This document shows, one piece after another, positions 44,570 through 54,299 of a stretch of 64,000 bases of DNA. The stretch is from Limnephilus marmoratus (lineage: Eukaryota > Arthropoda > Insecta > Trichoptera > Limnephilidae). The notes under the pieces were generated by a model. That model saw nothing but the letters and a program-made list of their open reading frames with translations. It was not told the DNA's origin and did no database searches. Position numbers and translations under genes: made by a program. Positions within the stretch are counted from its first letter, which is position 1, and every line of letters begins with the position of its first letter. The DNA lies in NCBI GenBank assembly GCA_917880885.1, contig OU862930.1, positions 31,812,040 to 31,876,039 of the forward strand, in the 5' to 3' direction.

Positions 44570-45148
44570 GAGCTCTGATCCTCTCGGCACCGGTGCAAAG
44601 TCGGGAAACATGCCAAACGCGCGCCCAACATATTTACACGGTTGACATTTGCCACATGAGAACGGGTCGCTTCTACGACTCGTTCTTGAGTTCAACAGCC
44701 GGCTGTAAGACGGTTTGCCGGCCTCAGTATTTCTTCCTTCCTACAACATGGGTCTCTTCAAGACCCATGTTCACTCTTTCCTTTCCTCAAAAAGACCCTT
44801 TAATTCAGTAACTAAACGTATCCGAACACCATATATTTACTTTTAAGTAACACGCTGCTCAACTTATCAATTACCCAATCAGAACGGGCAGAACGGGGCA
44901 TTAGACTTTTTTCTTAAACCGTATTTTCTTTTTTTTAGAAAGATGTTTATATTATACATAGATATCCAGGAAAATTTCTGCATACTTAACTCAAAAATGC
45001 ATTTTTAAGTTGTGACATGCGGTGACAAAGCTGCGATATCCCTATCCCGTTGTTGTGTCGCATGCAGCATGCATACACAAAGTGTTCCTCGTTCCAAGTT
45101 CCAACAACTTTAGTGCCTATCCAGGAATCAAGGGAGAAGCATCTACAC

Positions 45149-45297
45149 GAGGGCATACATTAATTACGTTTTTCGTCCAATCTAGACGCTCTTGGTGAGA
45201 TAAATTTGGGCAACGCGTATATTCTTTTCAGTCGACGTGAGATTTTACTGGACCCCCCCCCCCCCTTTTTGAGCAAACGTAATTAATGTATGCCCTC
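45149..45297. mobile_element. 149-bp MITE with poly-C core
   Basis: GAGGGCATACATTAATTACG at 45149 is inverted exactly at the right end (45276-45297). The interior (GGTGAGATAAATTT, TATATTCTTTTCA, GAGATTTTACTGGACCCCC) is the reverse complement of the inner MITE at 52629-52789, so both belong to one family. It lies just upstream of exon 1 of the recombinase-like gene. Confidence 0.85.
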
Positions 45298-45366
45298 TGC
45301 TATTCAAAAGATTACTTTGCCCGTTGATTCAGTGTTTGTTTATAGTGATAATTAATTGTGAACGTT

Positions 45367-45400
45367 ATGGAAACGCGCAAGCGCAACAGAAGATATAACG
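45367..45400 (+). CDS. Crypton-like tyrosine recombinase gene, exon 1
   Basis: The ATG at 45367 opens 11 basic codons (METRKRNRRYN) plus one base, followed at 45401 by a consensus donor GTATGT. Joining to the acceptor before 47328 continues the frame exactly (phase 1; N-G-D-E-D-S). The short basic start resembles a nuclear localisation signal. No independent evidence such as a transcript is available, so the exon rests on splice-site and phase agreement. Confidence 0.6.
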
Positions 45401-45539
45401 GTATGTACCTAGCCACTATACGATTGTTAATATTGTCATATTTTCAAATATAATTAAACATTTAGATTTTAGATAAATTTTGTCAACTTTAAAAAGGTGA
45501 AATGTAATTTTTTCAAGGACCGCCATGATATTAATTACG

Positions 45540-45800
45540 ACGGGGATGCTATGTGGAGGGTCTTTTTAAAAAAGGGAATGATAGGAAGTTCTGGGAAGGA
45601 AAATCGGTGTCCTCTTTGTGCGGTGCTACGTAAATAATCGATGTCCTCTTTGTGCAGTGCAACGTAAATAATCGGTGTCCTCTTTGTACAGTGCTTCGTA
45701 GTCTCCCCACTCTTGTCTACCATAGTTTTCTGAAGGTTTCACTTGTACCGCGTGTGAATTGCGCACTCTGATTTTTGAAGTGAAAACTTCTTTAGCACCG
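45540..45800 (-). repeat. 277-family repeat, minus strand
   Basis: The reverse complement contains TTTCATCGACTTTCGAATCA, ACGGTGCTAAAGAAGTTTTC and GTAGACAAGAGTGGGGAGAC, the same unit as 46650-47085 and the satellite at 60160-61831. Its tail has three diverged direct copies of a 35-bp AAAGAGGACACCGATT motif. Confidence 0.75.
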
Positions 45801-45929
45801 TTGTGATTCGAAAGTCGATGAAACAAAAAATAGTGACTCTCGGCTTAGCAAAACCTAACGCAGTTGGCTGAGCAAAAACCGTTGAAGATTCCTACTTGCA
45901 TATAATATTACTTTTTTATCTGAAAATAA

Positions 45930-46645
45930 CACAAGAGTCCCAACTGCTCCCAACCGTCTCGAGCCAAGTGCCAATGGCATCTGGCATCCCCAATTTTGGT
46001 ATTTTATTTATTAGCGTTATAAACAGTCTGTACAAAATTCATAAATGACAGTGATAAAAATAAGTATGACATAGACCAATAAAATAACGACAAATAATTT
46101 AGAACCGTAATGCAAAAATACACAATACCTAAACCTGATATAAATTATTCTGATAAAGTGTATCTTCTTACTTATATCTACAAAAAGTAAATAACTGAGG
46201 ATTTTCAAGGGTTTACATTTAAATTTTGATTGATATAAATAATATATTTCAGGAAGCGATTGTATTTGAATTCCAACTGCAAAAAGTTGGAGAGAAAATG
46301 TGGTGATACTAAAAATTAAAAAAAAGAGAAATACAGAAATCAATCAAATATTAAGTTATTTGTTAAACATGTGGCATCAATAGTGTTATTTTTTTATGCA
46401 TGCTGTGAATTTATCAAGGTTTGTATTAAACACATCGATATTTGGGCATAATCTGTTAAATGTGCTACAGCTTCTTCTTACAAATACATTTTCAAGATAA
46501 TTTGTCTTGCTCTTAGGGATATAAAAGGTATGGTATGGCGTGATACTGAGGGTATTGGGAAGGGGAAGGAGATGTGGAAAACGTACCTGGCTATTCAGAT
46601 CTAGTCACCAAACACGGCTAAAGCCATTTCAAGTAATCAGACTGA
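45930..46645 (-). mobile_element. SINE-A copy split by an insertion, minus strand
   Basis: The SINE tail (ACAAGAGTCCCAACTGCTCCC, plus-strand view) lies at 45930-46010 and the body (GGCTATTCAGATCTAGTCACC, ACACGGCTAAAGCCATTTCAAG) at 46540-46645. The intervening 525 bp has no recognised coding content and is probably another insertion. Confidence 0.6.
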
Positions 46646-46649
46646 AGCT

Positions 46650-47085
46650 TAGCACCTCACAAAGAGGAGACCGATTATTCTATATTATTCTCTCGCAGGC
46701 TAAATCCTATAAATGTAGGAGTTTTGTCTCTTTTTATTGTCGCTTTTTCGTTTCATCGAGTTTCAAAACACAACGGTGTTAAAAAGTTTTTACTTCAAAA
46801 AAAAATTTACAACTGTGCAGTTCACACACGGTAGAAATGAAACCTGGTGGGAAGACTACAAAGCACCGCACTAAGAGGGGACCGTTTATACTATCTCATT
46901 ATCTCACAGGTTGAATCCTATAGATGTATGTGTTCGTTTATTTTCAGTGTCGCTATTTTTTGTTTCATCGACTTTCGAATCACAACGGTGCTTAAGAAGT
47001 TTTCACTTCAAAAATCAGAGTGCGCAATTCACACGCGGTACAAGTGAAACCTTCAGAAAACTATAGTAGACAAGAGTGGGGAATA
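46650..47085 (+). repeat. 277-family repeat, two diverged copies
   Basis: Two tandem units (about 46650-46850 and 46855-47085) share ACAAAGAGGAGACCGATTAT, CAGGTTGAATCCTATAGATG, GTGTCGCTTTTTCGTTTCATC and CAATTCACACGCGGTACAAG with the young array at 60160-61831. They are 75-85% alike, so older than that array. Confidence 0.75.
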
Positions 47086-47327
47086 AATGTTTAATTTTGT
47101 TTAATTATATTTGAAAATATGACAAAAAACAGAAAATTTATTTTGAAAAGAAAACATAATAAGCCGTATTAACGAGTGAGCGGTTCAAAGCATAAATAAT
47201 ATAATTTGTAAAAAAATTAAAACACTTGACATTGTATAGAGCACTGTAATTTGTTTATGTTTATATACACGAATGTGGAGCAATGATATTAATTTGTGAA
47301 ATTCATACTTCCATTATGTTCTTTTAG

Positions 47328-49678
47328 GTGACGAGGATAGTACAGAATTGCGATTTTTGTTTGATGACAATTTTCTTACAACCCTCAAAAGAAGTCGAAT
47401 TAAAAATCCTGCCCTTGGGGCTTGTACAGAAGCCTTGTGGAAAGACGGCCGGTGGTATTCAGGAAAAGTTGTATCCACAAGTGGAGAAATTATCAATTTC
47501 ACATCTGAATCTGACTCAATTGACAAAGCATCGCACCAGGCAATACCTGAAAATTCATCTTTACTCAAAAAATCTACTTTGGATGGAGTCGATATTAGCA
47601 AACTTGATGCGGAGCAAAAAAATAATCAAAATGGAGAAATTATCAATTTCACATCTGAATCTGACTCTAACTCAATTGACAAAGCATCGCACCAGGCAAT
47701 ACCTGAAAATTCATCTTTACTCAAAAAATCTACTTTGGATGGAGTCGATATTAGCAAACTTGATGCGGAGCAGAAAAATAATCAAAATGGAGAAATTATC
47801 AATTTCACATCTGAATCTGACTCTAACTCAATTGACAAAGCATCGCACCAGGAAATTCATCTTTACTCAAAAAATCTACTTTAGATGGAGTCGATATTAG
47901 CAACCTTAAAGTAAATCCGTCTGGAAAGAAGAAATATTTCTGTTGTTACTGTAAAACATTACAGTCGAAGTTTGCCCGCCATTTGGAATTAAAACATAAC
48001 ACTGAAATAGACGTACAGAAATTCACAATTCTTCCAAAAGGCAATCATGAAAGACGTTTTATCATTGATGACATCAGAAAAAGGGGAAATTTTATTCATA
48101 ACACAAATTCAAAATACAACACTGGTGTTTTGATCACATGCAGGCAACGCCAGCCAAATATTGTCAACAATGCCGAAGATTATATCTGTTGCGCTAATTG
48201 CAAAGGTTTTTTTTCCAAACGCACTCTTCGTATACATTACAAAAAATGCAATAAAGCGCATACAAAAGGATCACGTACAATAAATGTAATGGGAAGACGA
48301 TTAACCGGTTTCCTACACCATAGAGCCAATGAAATCCTTAGATATAAAGTTTTCCCCGTATTGAGAGATGATAATATTACTAAATCCATTCAGTACGATG
48401 AACTTCTTATTGTGTTTGGAAATAAACTTTGTGAAAAGTACAAAACACACCAACAAGACATGATTAGAGCCCACCTGAGATTGCTAGGAAGGTTTAAAAT
48501 GGCAATAAAAAAGATTAATAAGGAAATAACTGATTTTGCATCAATATTTCAACCACAGCATTTTGATTCCGCAATCAGCGCTCTTCGTGAATGTGCTAAA
48601 TGGGATAAATCAATTATGTGGTTCAAAACGCCAGCTGTTGCCAATAATCTTACAACTCTGCTAAAAAAGTTGGCACGTTGTCTACGTGCAGAATGCATAA
48701 AAAAACAAGATGATGACAAAAAAAAAATGACAGAAGAGTTCCTTCTCCTTTTCGAAGAGGAAGTTCCTGTATTGATCAACAAGCCGGCAATTGAAGATCA
48801 GATTAAACAAAAACGACTGAAACAAGTAATTCTACCTTCAAAGGATGACATCAAACTATTACATGATTTTCTAAAAAAAAAATGTTTTACCTCTGCCGGC
48901 ATTTTGAAAACGGATTTCAACTTTAACGCATGGAAAACTTTGTCTGAAGCGACATTAATATCCGTAATGATTTTTAATAGGAGAAGAGCGGGAGAAATAG
49001 AAAGAATTACCCTTTCCGATTTCCAGTGCCAGGAAACGATAGACGTGAATTCTGAACTATTAAGCCAAATTTCTCATGAAGACAGAAATCACGCCAAACA
49101 ATTTGTGCGAATCACTCTACGAGGTAAATTAGGTAGGACCGTGCCTATTTTACTAAAAAAAAATTTAATACAATCAATTGACCTTATAATAAAGTTTCGC
49201 CAACAGGCTGGCGTACAGAAACATAATGAATACATTTTTGGAGTACCAAATACATCAAATAATGGCATAAAAAAACCCTATTTGCGAGCATGTGAGCTCC
49301 TTCGTGTATTTTCGAAAGAATGTGGAGCATCGTTCCCTTCGACGCTCAGGGGTACCACATTGAGAAAGCACATAGCAACGCATACTGCTATGCTTGGCAT
49401 TGAAGAGTGTGACATGTCGGATCTGGCGAACTTTATGGGGCATAGTACCAAAATACACAAAGATGTATACAGAATGCCGGCAACAGTCAGGGACGTAACA
49501 AATGTATCTAGATTATTGGAACAGGCAATGGGTGGAGATACAACCGAAGAATATGACTCTGATACTGATAATAATTTCTTGCAACAGTCGGAAATAGTAA
49601 AAAATCATAGTCTGACGACTTCCCAGGCTTCGACTAGTCTCTTGGACAGCACTGTGTCTTCTGAACCGGAACAAATAC
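47328..49678 (+). CDS. Crypton-like tyrosine recombinase, main exon (exon 2)
   Basis: The exon starts after TTCTTTTAG and ends at donor GTGAGT (49679). It encodes, in order: an acidic start; a segment TEALWKDGRWYSGKVV like a small Tudor/chromo-type barrel; three tandem Ser/Asp/Asn-rich repeats (47483-47910); a C2H2 finger FCCYCKTLQSKFARHLELKH (47935-47993); a Cys/His finger CCANCKGFFSKRTLRIHYKKC (about 48187-48250); a helical region; and a tyrosine-recombinase catalytic domain. Candidate catalytic residues are Arg in NRRRAGEIERI (about 48976), Lys in GKLGRTVP (about 49123), Arg in TLRKHIATH (about 49357), His in NFMGHST (about 49437) and nucleophile Tyr in DVYRMP (about 49466). The first His of the usual HxxR box is replaced by Thr. 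Such proteins cut and rejoin DNA through a 3'-phosphotyrosine; host-domesticated versions often act as DNA-binding proteins. A 10-bp deletion at about 47858 shifts the frame between the repeats and the first finger. Confidence 0.75.
47483..47910 (+). repeat. in-exon tandem repeat of 150-156 bp, three copies
   Basis: Units start at 47483, 47633 and 47789 (GGAGAAATTATCAATTTCAC). Periods are 150 and 156 bp, both multiples of three, giving 50-52-residue repeats rich in Ser, Asp, Asn and Lys, probably disordered. The first two copies are nearly identical apart from a 6-bp insertion. The third lacks 10 bp (CAATACCTGA) and then diverges after GTCGATATTAGCAA. Confidence 0.95.
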
Positions 49679-49796
49679 GTGAGTTTTGAATTGTATTATT
49701 TCTTTCGGGGGTGACTATAATTGCACCCACTCAAATTCTGGATTAGATTGTTTAATAATGGTATCATAAATCAGTCAAATGTGTCCGATTTCTTTG

Positions 49797-50045
49797 AAGC
49801 CCTCCGTTGTTGAGTAGATACCTATGATCCTCCACTGTGAATCCCGGGTTCCAATCCCAGCATTTGCAAGTAAATTTTATTCCTGGGTTCGAGTCCCAGT
49901 AGAACCAATATCTTTTTCAGATTTTTCTGTCTCCAGATTTTGGTTGAGTTTTGCTAATATTGTCTTCATTTAATGAAATTTTATTCAATCAATTTCAATT
50001 ATTTCACAATGAGTGTTCCAGAGAAGTAGATACTTTCAAAATCGG
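49797..50045 (+). mobile_element. SINE-A related copy inside intron 2
   Basis: A tRNA-like head with B box GGTTCCAATCC (49847-49857) is followed by CAGCATTTGCAAGTAAATTTT, a second B-box-like CCTGGGTTCGAGTCCCAG, and SINE-A body motifs (ATTTCACAATGAGTGTTCCAGAG). The distal body is missing. Confidence 0.6.
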
Positions 50046-50104
50046 ATTTAGTGCAAGCAGCCTATCATATCTTTTCATGTACATTATATCATGATTTATT
50101 CCAG

Positions 50105-50263
50105 GGGCTGAAACACGGGTGAGACGTGCTAAAATATCCACTTCAGATGACAGTCTTCCTGGATCAAGTCCTAAAAAAAATTATGATACAGAACATCGAT
50201 GCCTGCCGAAGGTTGCAGATAACTCAATTGAATTCAATGATTCCAGCGAAAAACGACGCAGCA
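50105..50263 (+). CDS. Crypton-like recombinase gene, exon 3
   Basis: The acceptor TTATTCCAG (ends 50104) and donor GTAAGT (50264) bound 159 bp that are open in the phase required by exon 2 (ends in phase 1) and leave phase 1 for exon 4. The 53 codons (AETRVRRAKISTSDDSLPG and onward) are basic and Ser-rich, a linker between the catalytic domain and the C-terminal SANT-like segment. Confidence 0.6.
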
Positions 50264-50490
50264 GTAAGTAGAGATGTGAACAATTTGAATGATATAGGAC
50301 CAAATTTCTTGCTCTGAAAATATATTATTGTGCGACTTGTTGATCAGTCTCTTATCAGTAAATTATTCCATTGTGATGTTTAAATTTAAATTGTACCGCA
50401 CCTGGGCAATGGGCATCTTCACGTTAATCTATCTGAGATTTCTCCACTGGAAAGCCACAATATTGAAATATATTGCATATAAATATACAT

Positions 50491-50825
50491 ACAGGGTGTG
50501 TTAAGGGACGTACTTAACCAGTGATTCATGACATTGTTTGGAAAAAAAATGTAAACATTTTTTTTTCTCCGGTGTCATTTTTGACGTTTTTTTTTTTACA
50601 AAAACTAAAAAAAAAATAGCAGATGTTGGACAGTTGGGGGCAGGTAAGAGGTTGGGGGGTTATTCGGCTGAGTGATCAGTGACGTCATGCAGAAGATATT
50701 TTTTTGTTTGATTGTGGAGAAAAAAAAAAATAAGTCACCGGAGACAACAATTTCTCATACGATTTTTACTCAAAATAATGCCAGTTGTCACTGAAGTAAG
50801 TCAAGTTGGTCCCTTAACACCCTGT
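50491..50825. mobile_element. 335-bp MITE in intron 3 (mariner-like ends)
   Basis: ACAGGGTGTGTTAAGGGAC at the left and GGTCCCTTAACACCCTGT at the right are inverse copies except for a one-base indel; TA-rich DNA flanks both sides (ATACAT / ATGTAAAT). CAGGGTG-type ends with a TA target suggest the Tc1/mariner superfamily. It has no coding content; the interior has A- and T-runs and a G-rich stretch. Confidence 0.8.
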
Positions 50826-51282
50826 ATGTAAATACATATAATATTATTATTTATTTATTTTATGTTTTTTTTTTTCAATAAATACCCAAAATTTATAATG
50901 ACAGCTCCTCCTTACCATAAAGAGACAAGGCTCTTGTTTTTCGTGCTCAAAAAATAAAGTCATTAGGTAATAAAATATTGTAAATAATAACAAGAAAATA
51001 ATAAGAAAAAAGAACAAAAGATTTGTCGGTAATGGATTTAAAAAAAAAACTGAAACAAATATGGACTCTTGCAGTAGTTTTAGGTAATTTTTCAATTACA
51101 ACTTTGATACATAGACATAAGATTTATGGATCATTCATTTCTGCCTTCCAAGATTTTAGCTATCTAACAAAAGCCTTGTTTTTAACCATTCTGTAATAGT
51201 CAGTGCCCTTTACCTTGCAATGTATATGCCATATACCTTTTTAGTATGTGTTAAAAATGGATATTTCAATTTTGTGTTTCAG

Positions 51283-51527
51283 CATCCCCCTATGGAAAAA
51301 CGAGAAGAGTGAAATGGAGCGAAGAAGAAAGAAAAGCAGTTTCAGAATATTTCGGTGACTTTAAAGCTCTTAAAAAATTGCCCTCACTAGATAAATGTCA
51401 TTCCGCAATAATGAGGAATACAGTGCTACGTAAAAGGCAGCCACAGCAGTTGAAAACATGGATTGATAACCAAAGAAGAGCAGAAACCCGCCGTCAATCG
51501 TATGCTTTTAAAAAAGACCTTTTATAG
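51283..51527 (+). CDS. Crypton-like recombinase gene, exon 4 (SANT/Myb-like C-terminus)
   Basis: After the acceptor TTTGTGTTTCAG (ends 51282), 245 bp continue the frame from exon 3 to TAG at 51525-51527. The peptide begins SPYGKTRRVKWSEEERKAVS and contains EYFGDFKALKKLPSLDKC and a final stretch with LKTWIDNQRR. The R-x-K-W-S-x-E-E-x-x-A-V spacing resembles the start of a SANT/Myb helix-turn-helix and a C-terminal motif I recall from related metazoan Crypton-like proteins. Summed exon lengths (34+2351+159+245) plus the missing 10 bp give 933 codons including the stop. Confidence 0.65.
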
Positions 51528-52557
51528 GTACCTAGTAATGCCTAGCATAATCCTTATTTTGTCAAAACCGCCGATTGAGGAAGGAGAATGATGATTTCAG
51601 TAGGAGTATATTTGAGGCTGAGTGTTGAAACAAAGACGGCAATCTCCAATTATTTTCATTTTTAATAATACGCATACAATGTCTTTTTTAGATCTTTTGC
51701 CGTACCATAATGCATAATTTTTGCTTTTAATTTTTTCCATTAGTTACAGTCTGTGTATATTTTATTGTGATTAAATGGTAGATTATTTAGTTATTTTCAA
51801 TTAATTTCAATCAAATATTGCAGAACCAATAACATTTATTCAAAAATGTATTTTTGTTTCTCTATCCATCACCATATCTAACTCATTTTGTTTCAACACG
51901 CCTCATTTAAAAAAATTATGTAATAAATTTTGATTAAAAATTTCTCGTCTATGGGCAGATACCTCTTTTCAAATAGACTCCAAAATTTTGGAATATCTAA
52001 ATTTCCTACCCGAGGGTATAAATCATAGCTTCTCTATGTTTTATATAGGTATCGCTTACACTGACCTACGTCTTATTTTTTTTTGGCAGTGTATAAACTC
52101 ACAACTAATCGATGGTGATAATGTGATAACCAATGTTTATAAATGGTTTTTCGATATTGTGGTGACAGCTTTTATGTTATAATATCTATGTGTTTTTTTG
52201 TACATAACTTGCCTCAATTTTCTGCAAAAATTTTTATTTTAACTTCCCAATCTTTTAACAAAATGCAAAAGTATGCTGCAGTGCTTTTATTTGTACTGGA
52301 GTTATTGTTGATATTATTGTCTTAATATACCTATTTCTCTTTAAACTTTGCATTACAATATGAACCTCTCAGGTGGGTAAAATATGTATATTAAAATTGT
52401 TGTAAATAAAAGTTTCCACTTGTAAGTAAAGTTGCATTTTCCGCATTTTGTTTTTAAAAATCCAGTGGTGTCATACAAAATTTCTTTGTAAAATAAATAA
52501 AAAGAAAGCAGAACTAATTTAAAATCACCCTGCCTAGCAATTCCGTATTTTTTCTGA
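51528..52557 (+). other. 3' region of the recombinase-like gene
   Basis: AT-rich non-coding sequence, plausibly 3' UTR. A canonical AATAAA lies at 52405-52410, about 880 bp after the stop. Short frames at 51988-52325 lack recognisable features. Confidence 0.4.
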
Positions 52558-52924
52558 GATCGTTATTGGATAACGGACGTTATCTCCTGTCAGATTTGTG
52601 TGATTTTTATGGCTGTTATTTGCTTTTTGGGGGCATCCATTAATTACGTGAGCACAAACGGGGGGGGGGGGGGTCCAGCAAAATCTCACGTTACTTGAAA
52701 AGAATATACGAACAAAATTTATCTCACCGAGGGGGGGGGGGGGGTCTAGATTAGAAGAAAAACTGCTCACGTAATTAATGGATGGCCCCTTTCTATGTAC
52801 AAAGCACATTAAATGAATAAATAATAATTTGTGTTTAAATCGATCTAACTAAAATACGTGACAGTAAATATGTAAAAATCACACAAATCAGACAGGAGAT
52901 AACGTCCGTTATCCAATAACGATC
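52558..52924. mobile_element. MITE with 52-bp terminal inverted repeats (outer)
   Basis: GATCGTTATTGGATAACGGA starts a 52-bp end (52558-52609) inverted at 52873-52924 with a single mismatch. The interior is interrupted by another MITE (52629-52789); without it the element is about 206 bp. Confidence 0.92.
52629..52789. mobile_element. MITE with poly-G tracts (inner)
   Basis: GGGGGCATCCATTAATTACG at the left mirrors CGTAATTAATGGATGGCCCC at the right, with a GTGAGCA extension in the arms. It has two G-runs of 13-14 bp. The interior is the reverse complement of the 45149-45297 copy. Confidence 0.9.
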
Positions 52925-53639
52925 CCACAAAAAATTTGGAATCGCTGAGCTGTTCTCTTGCAAATATTATAACTATTTTCTTAGCTTATTATTATCGTTT
53001 TAAAATATGGGTTACTATAAAATTATTATGCTGTGTAGCATTAAAAATTGTATATATTTTTTTTATATGTTTACTCAGTTTTTATTTTGTACAATATTTT
53101 ATCTTACTTAAATCTTAAAAAAACTGATCATTCAGTTTGATTGTAAGAAATCACTCATTTTTCCTATTTTTTAATTTGTATTTTTTATTGTAATATAAAA
53201 CATATGGGTTACATTTATTAATACATATTTTACAAAGTATTACTTTTATGGTGGTTTCAACCATATTATTTGTGAAACATTGTTTTTGTAAGATAGTAGT
53301 CGCCTTCACATAATTGAACTTTTTTTGCCTGATATTTATTTCATGGAACGGTAAAGGTTCTATTTTTTTAAGTATGTTTTTTACGTTAATCCATAACTAT
53401 TTACCCCCTATCCTTTGATTGATTTCGCTAATGCGTTTATAAACAGGATTGCTAGGTCTGTTAATACTTGCTCTTAATTGCTAAAGCAACCTAATGGATA
53501 CTAGAAATATATATTTCAATAAAGTATTATAAAAAAAATGATATTGTTTTATTTACGTAAAAAACAAATTTTACTCCGAAATCTGGTCGCTGATTGGTTA
53601 GGTAAGTATAAACCAATATAAATGTATATTTTTAAGCTC
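52925..53639. other. AT-rich interval without a gene
   Basis: Only short hydrophobic fortuitous frames (52936-53118). An AATAAAG lies near 53518. Confidence 0.4.
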
Positions 53640-53815
53640 CATACAGGAAGCCCTCAGGAAAATGATTTCCCTTGAGGCCTACGTCATCTCTGGGAATGCT
53701 GTATGGGGGATCTATTTGAGGGAAGGAAGGAGAGGAAATTTGGGGAAGGAAAAGGGTGTGAGGGGTGGGTAGGTTCCTGGGATTAGGTGGGTCCAGGAAT
53801 GATGAACACAATATA
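53640..53815 (+). repeat. R1-family fragment
   Basis: Contains AAGCCCTCAGGAAAATGATT, CTACGTCATCTCTGGGAATGCTGTATGG, GAAGGAAGGAGAGGAA and GGTGGGTAGGTTCCTGGG, the proximal half of the family in plus orientation. Confidence 0.65.
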
Positions 53816-54089
53816 AATCCGCTTCAGGGCATCTTTTCTTAACGTTTTTACCTAAATTCTTACTACGAAATTTTATCATTCAAAACCTTTGATATTTGTT
53901 TAAATATTCATAAAAAATTACAGTAAAATTATTATTTTTTAAATCTTATATTTTTCTTTTTCCTTTCATTCAGCTGAAATAAACTACTATTTTTATTATA
54001 ATATTGACTTTTTTAATAAGGGGAAGGGATCCACGACAACTCAACTAAGTGACAATTCAACACCCCTATAAAAAGTCAAAAATAAAATG

Positions 54090-54290
54090 AGGAATATTTG
54101 CGACGCGTTCCAGAGTGGAAGATACTCTCAGTACTGCCCTCTTGTAAGAGCACCATTTAGAATTGAATCTTTGGTTGAAATGGCTTTAGCAGTTTTTGGT
54201 GACCAGATCTGAACAGCCAGGTACTACCCTACCTTCCTCTTCCCCAACTCCTACCCACTACCTTCAGCCTCACAACATGTCAGTAATGCG
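54090..54290 (+). mobile_element. SINE-A body fragment
   Basis: GTTCCAGAGTGGAAGATACT, TGGCTTTAGCAGTTTTTGGTGACCAGATC and CTACCTTCAGCCTCACAACAT match SINE-A. The head and tail are missing. Confidence 0.8.
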
Positions 54291-54299
54291 CATAGTGAA

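Larger units (their letters stand above)
43888..44810 (+). pseudogene. LINE ORF2 C-terminus, interrupted by a MITE
   Basis: 43925-44149 encodes the end of a LINE reverse-transcriptase protein, recognised by SLEHRRRVGILFLFYRYFNGRCSEE. The protein resumes at about 44588 with QTRAQHIYTVDICHMRTGRFYDSFL and ends in a stretch whose DNA contains GGGTCTCTTCAAGACCCATG. About 430 bp of inserted sequence (44155-44585) separates the halves. The same family appears on the minus strand at 56510-56790, where the two halves are contiguous. Confidence 0.75.
45401..47327 (+). other. intron 1 of the recombinase-like gene, filled with repeats
   Basis: GT at 45401 and AG at 47326-47327 after TTCTTTT. The intron contains an inverted 277-family copy (about 45540-45800), a minus-strand SINE-A split by another insertion (about 45930-46645), and two direct 277-family copies (about 46650-47085). 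Confidence 0.55.

Noticed and set aside
47328..47900. Alternative 190-codon frame over the in-exon repeat
   Set aside because: It is open only because the repeat period is a multiple of three; the other frame joins in phase to exon 1 and, apart from the 10-bp deletion, to the fingers.
51988..52325. Small membrane proteins downstream of the recombinase-like gene
   Set aside because: Short hydrophobic frames in AT-rich DNA; more likely 3' UTR.
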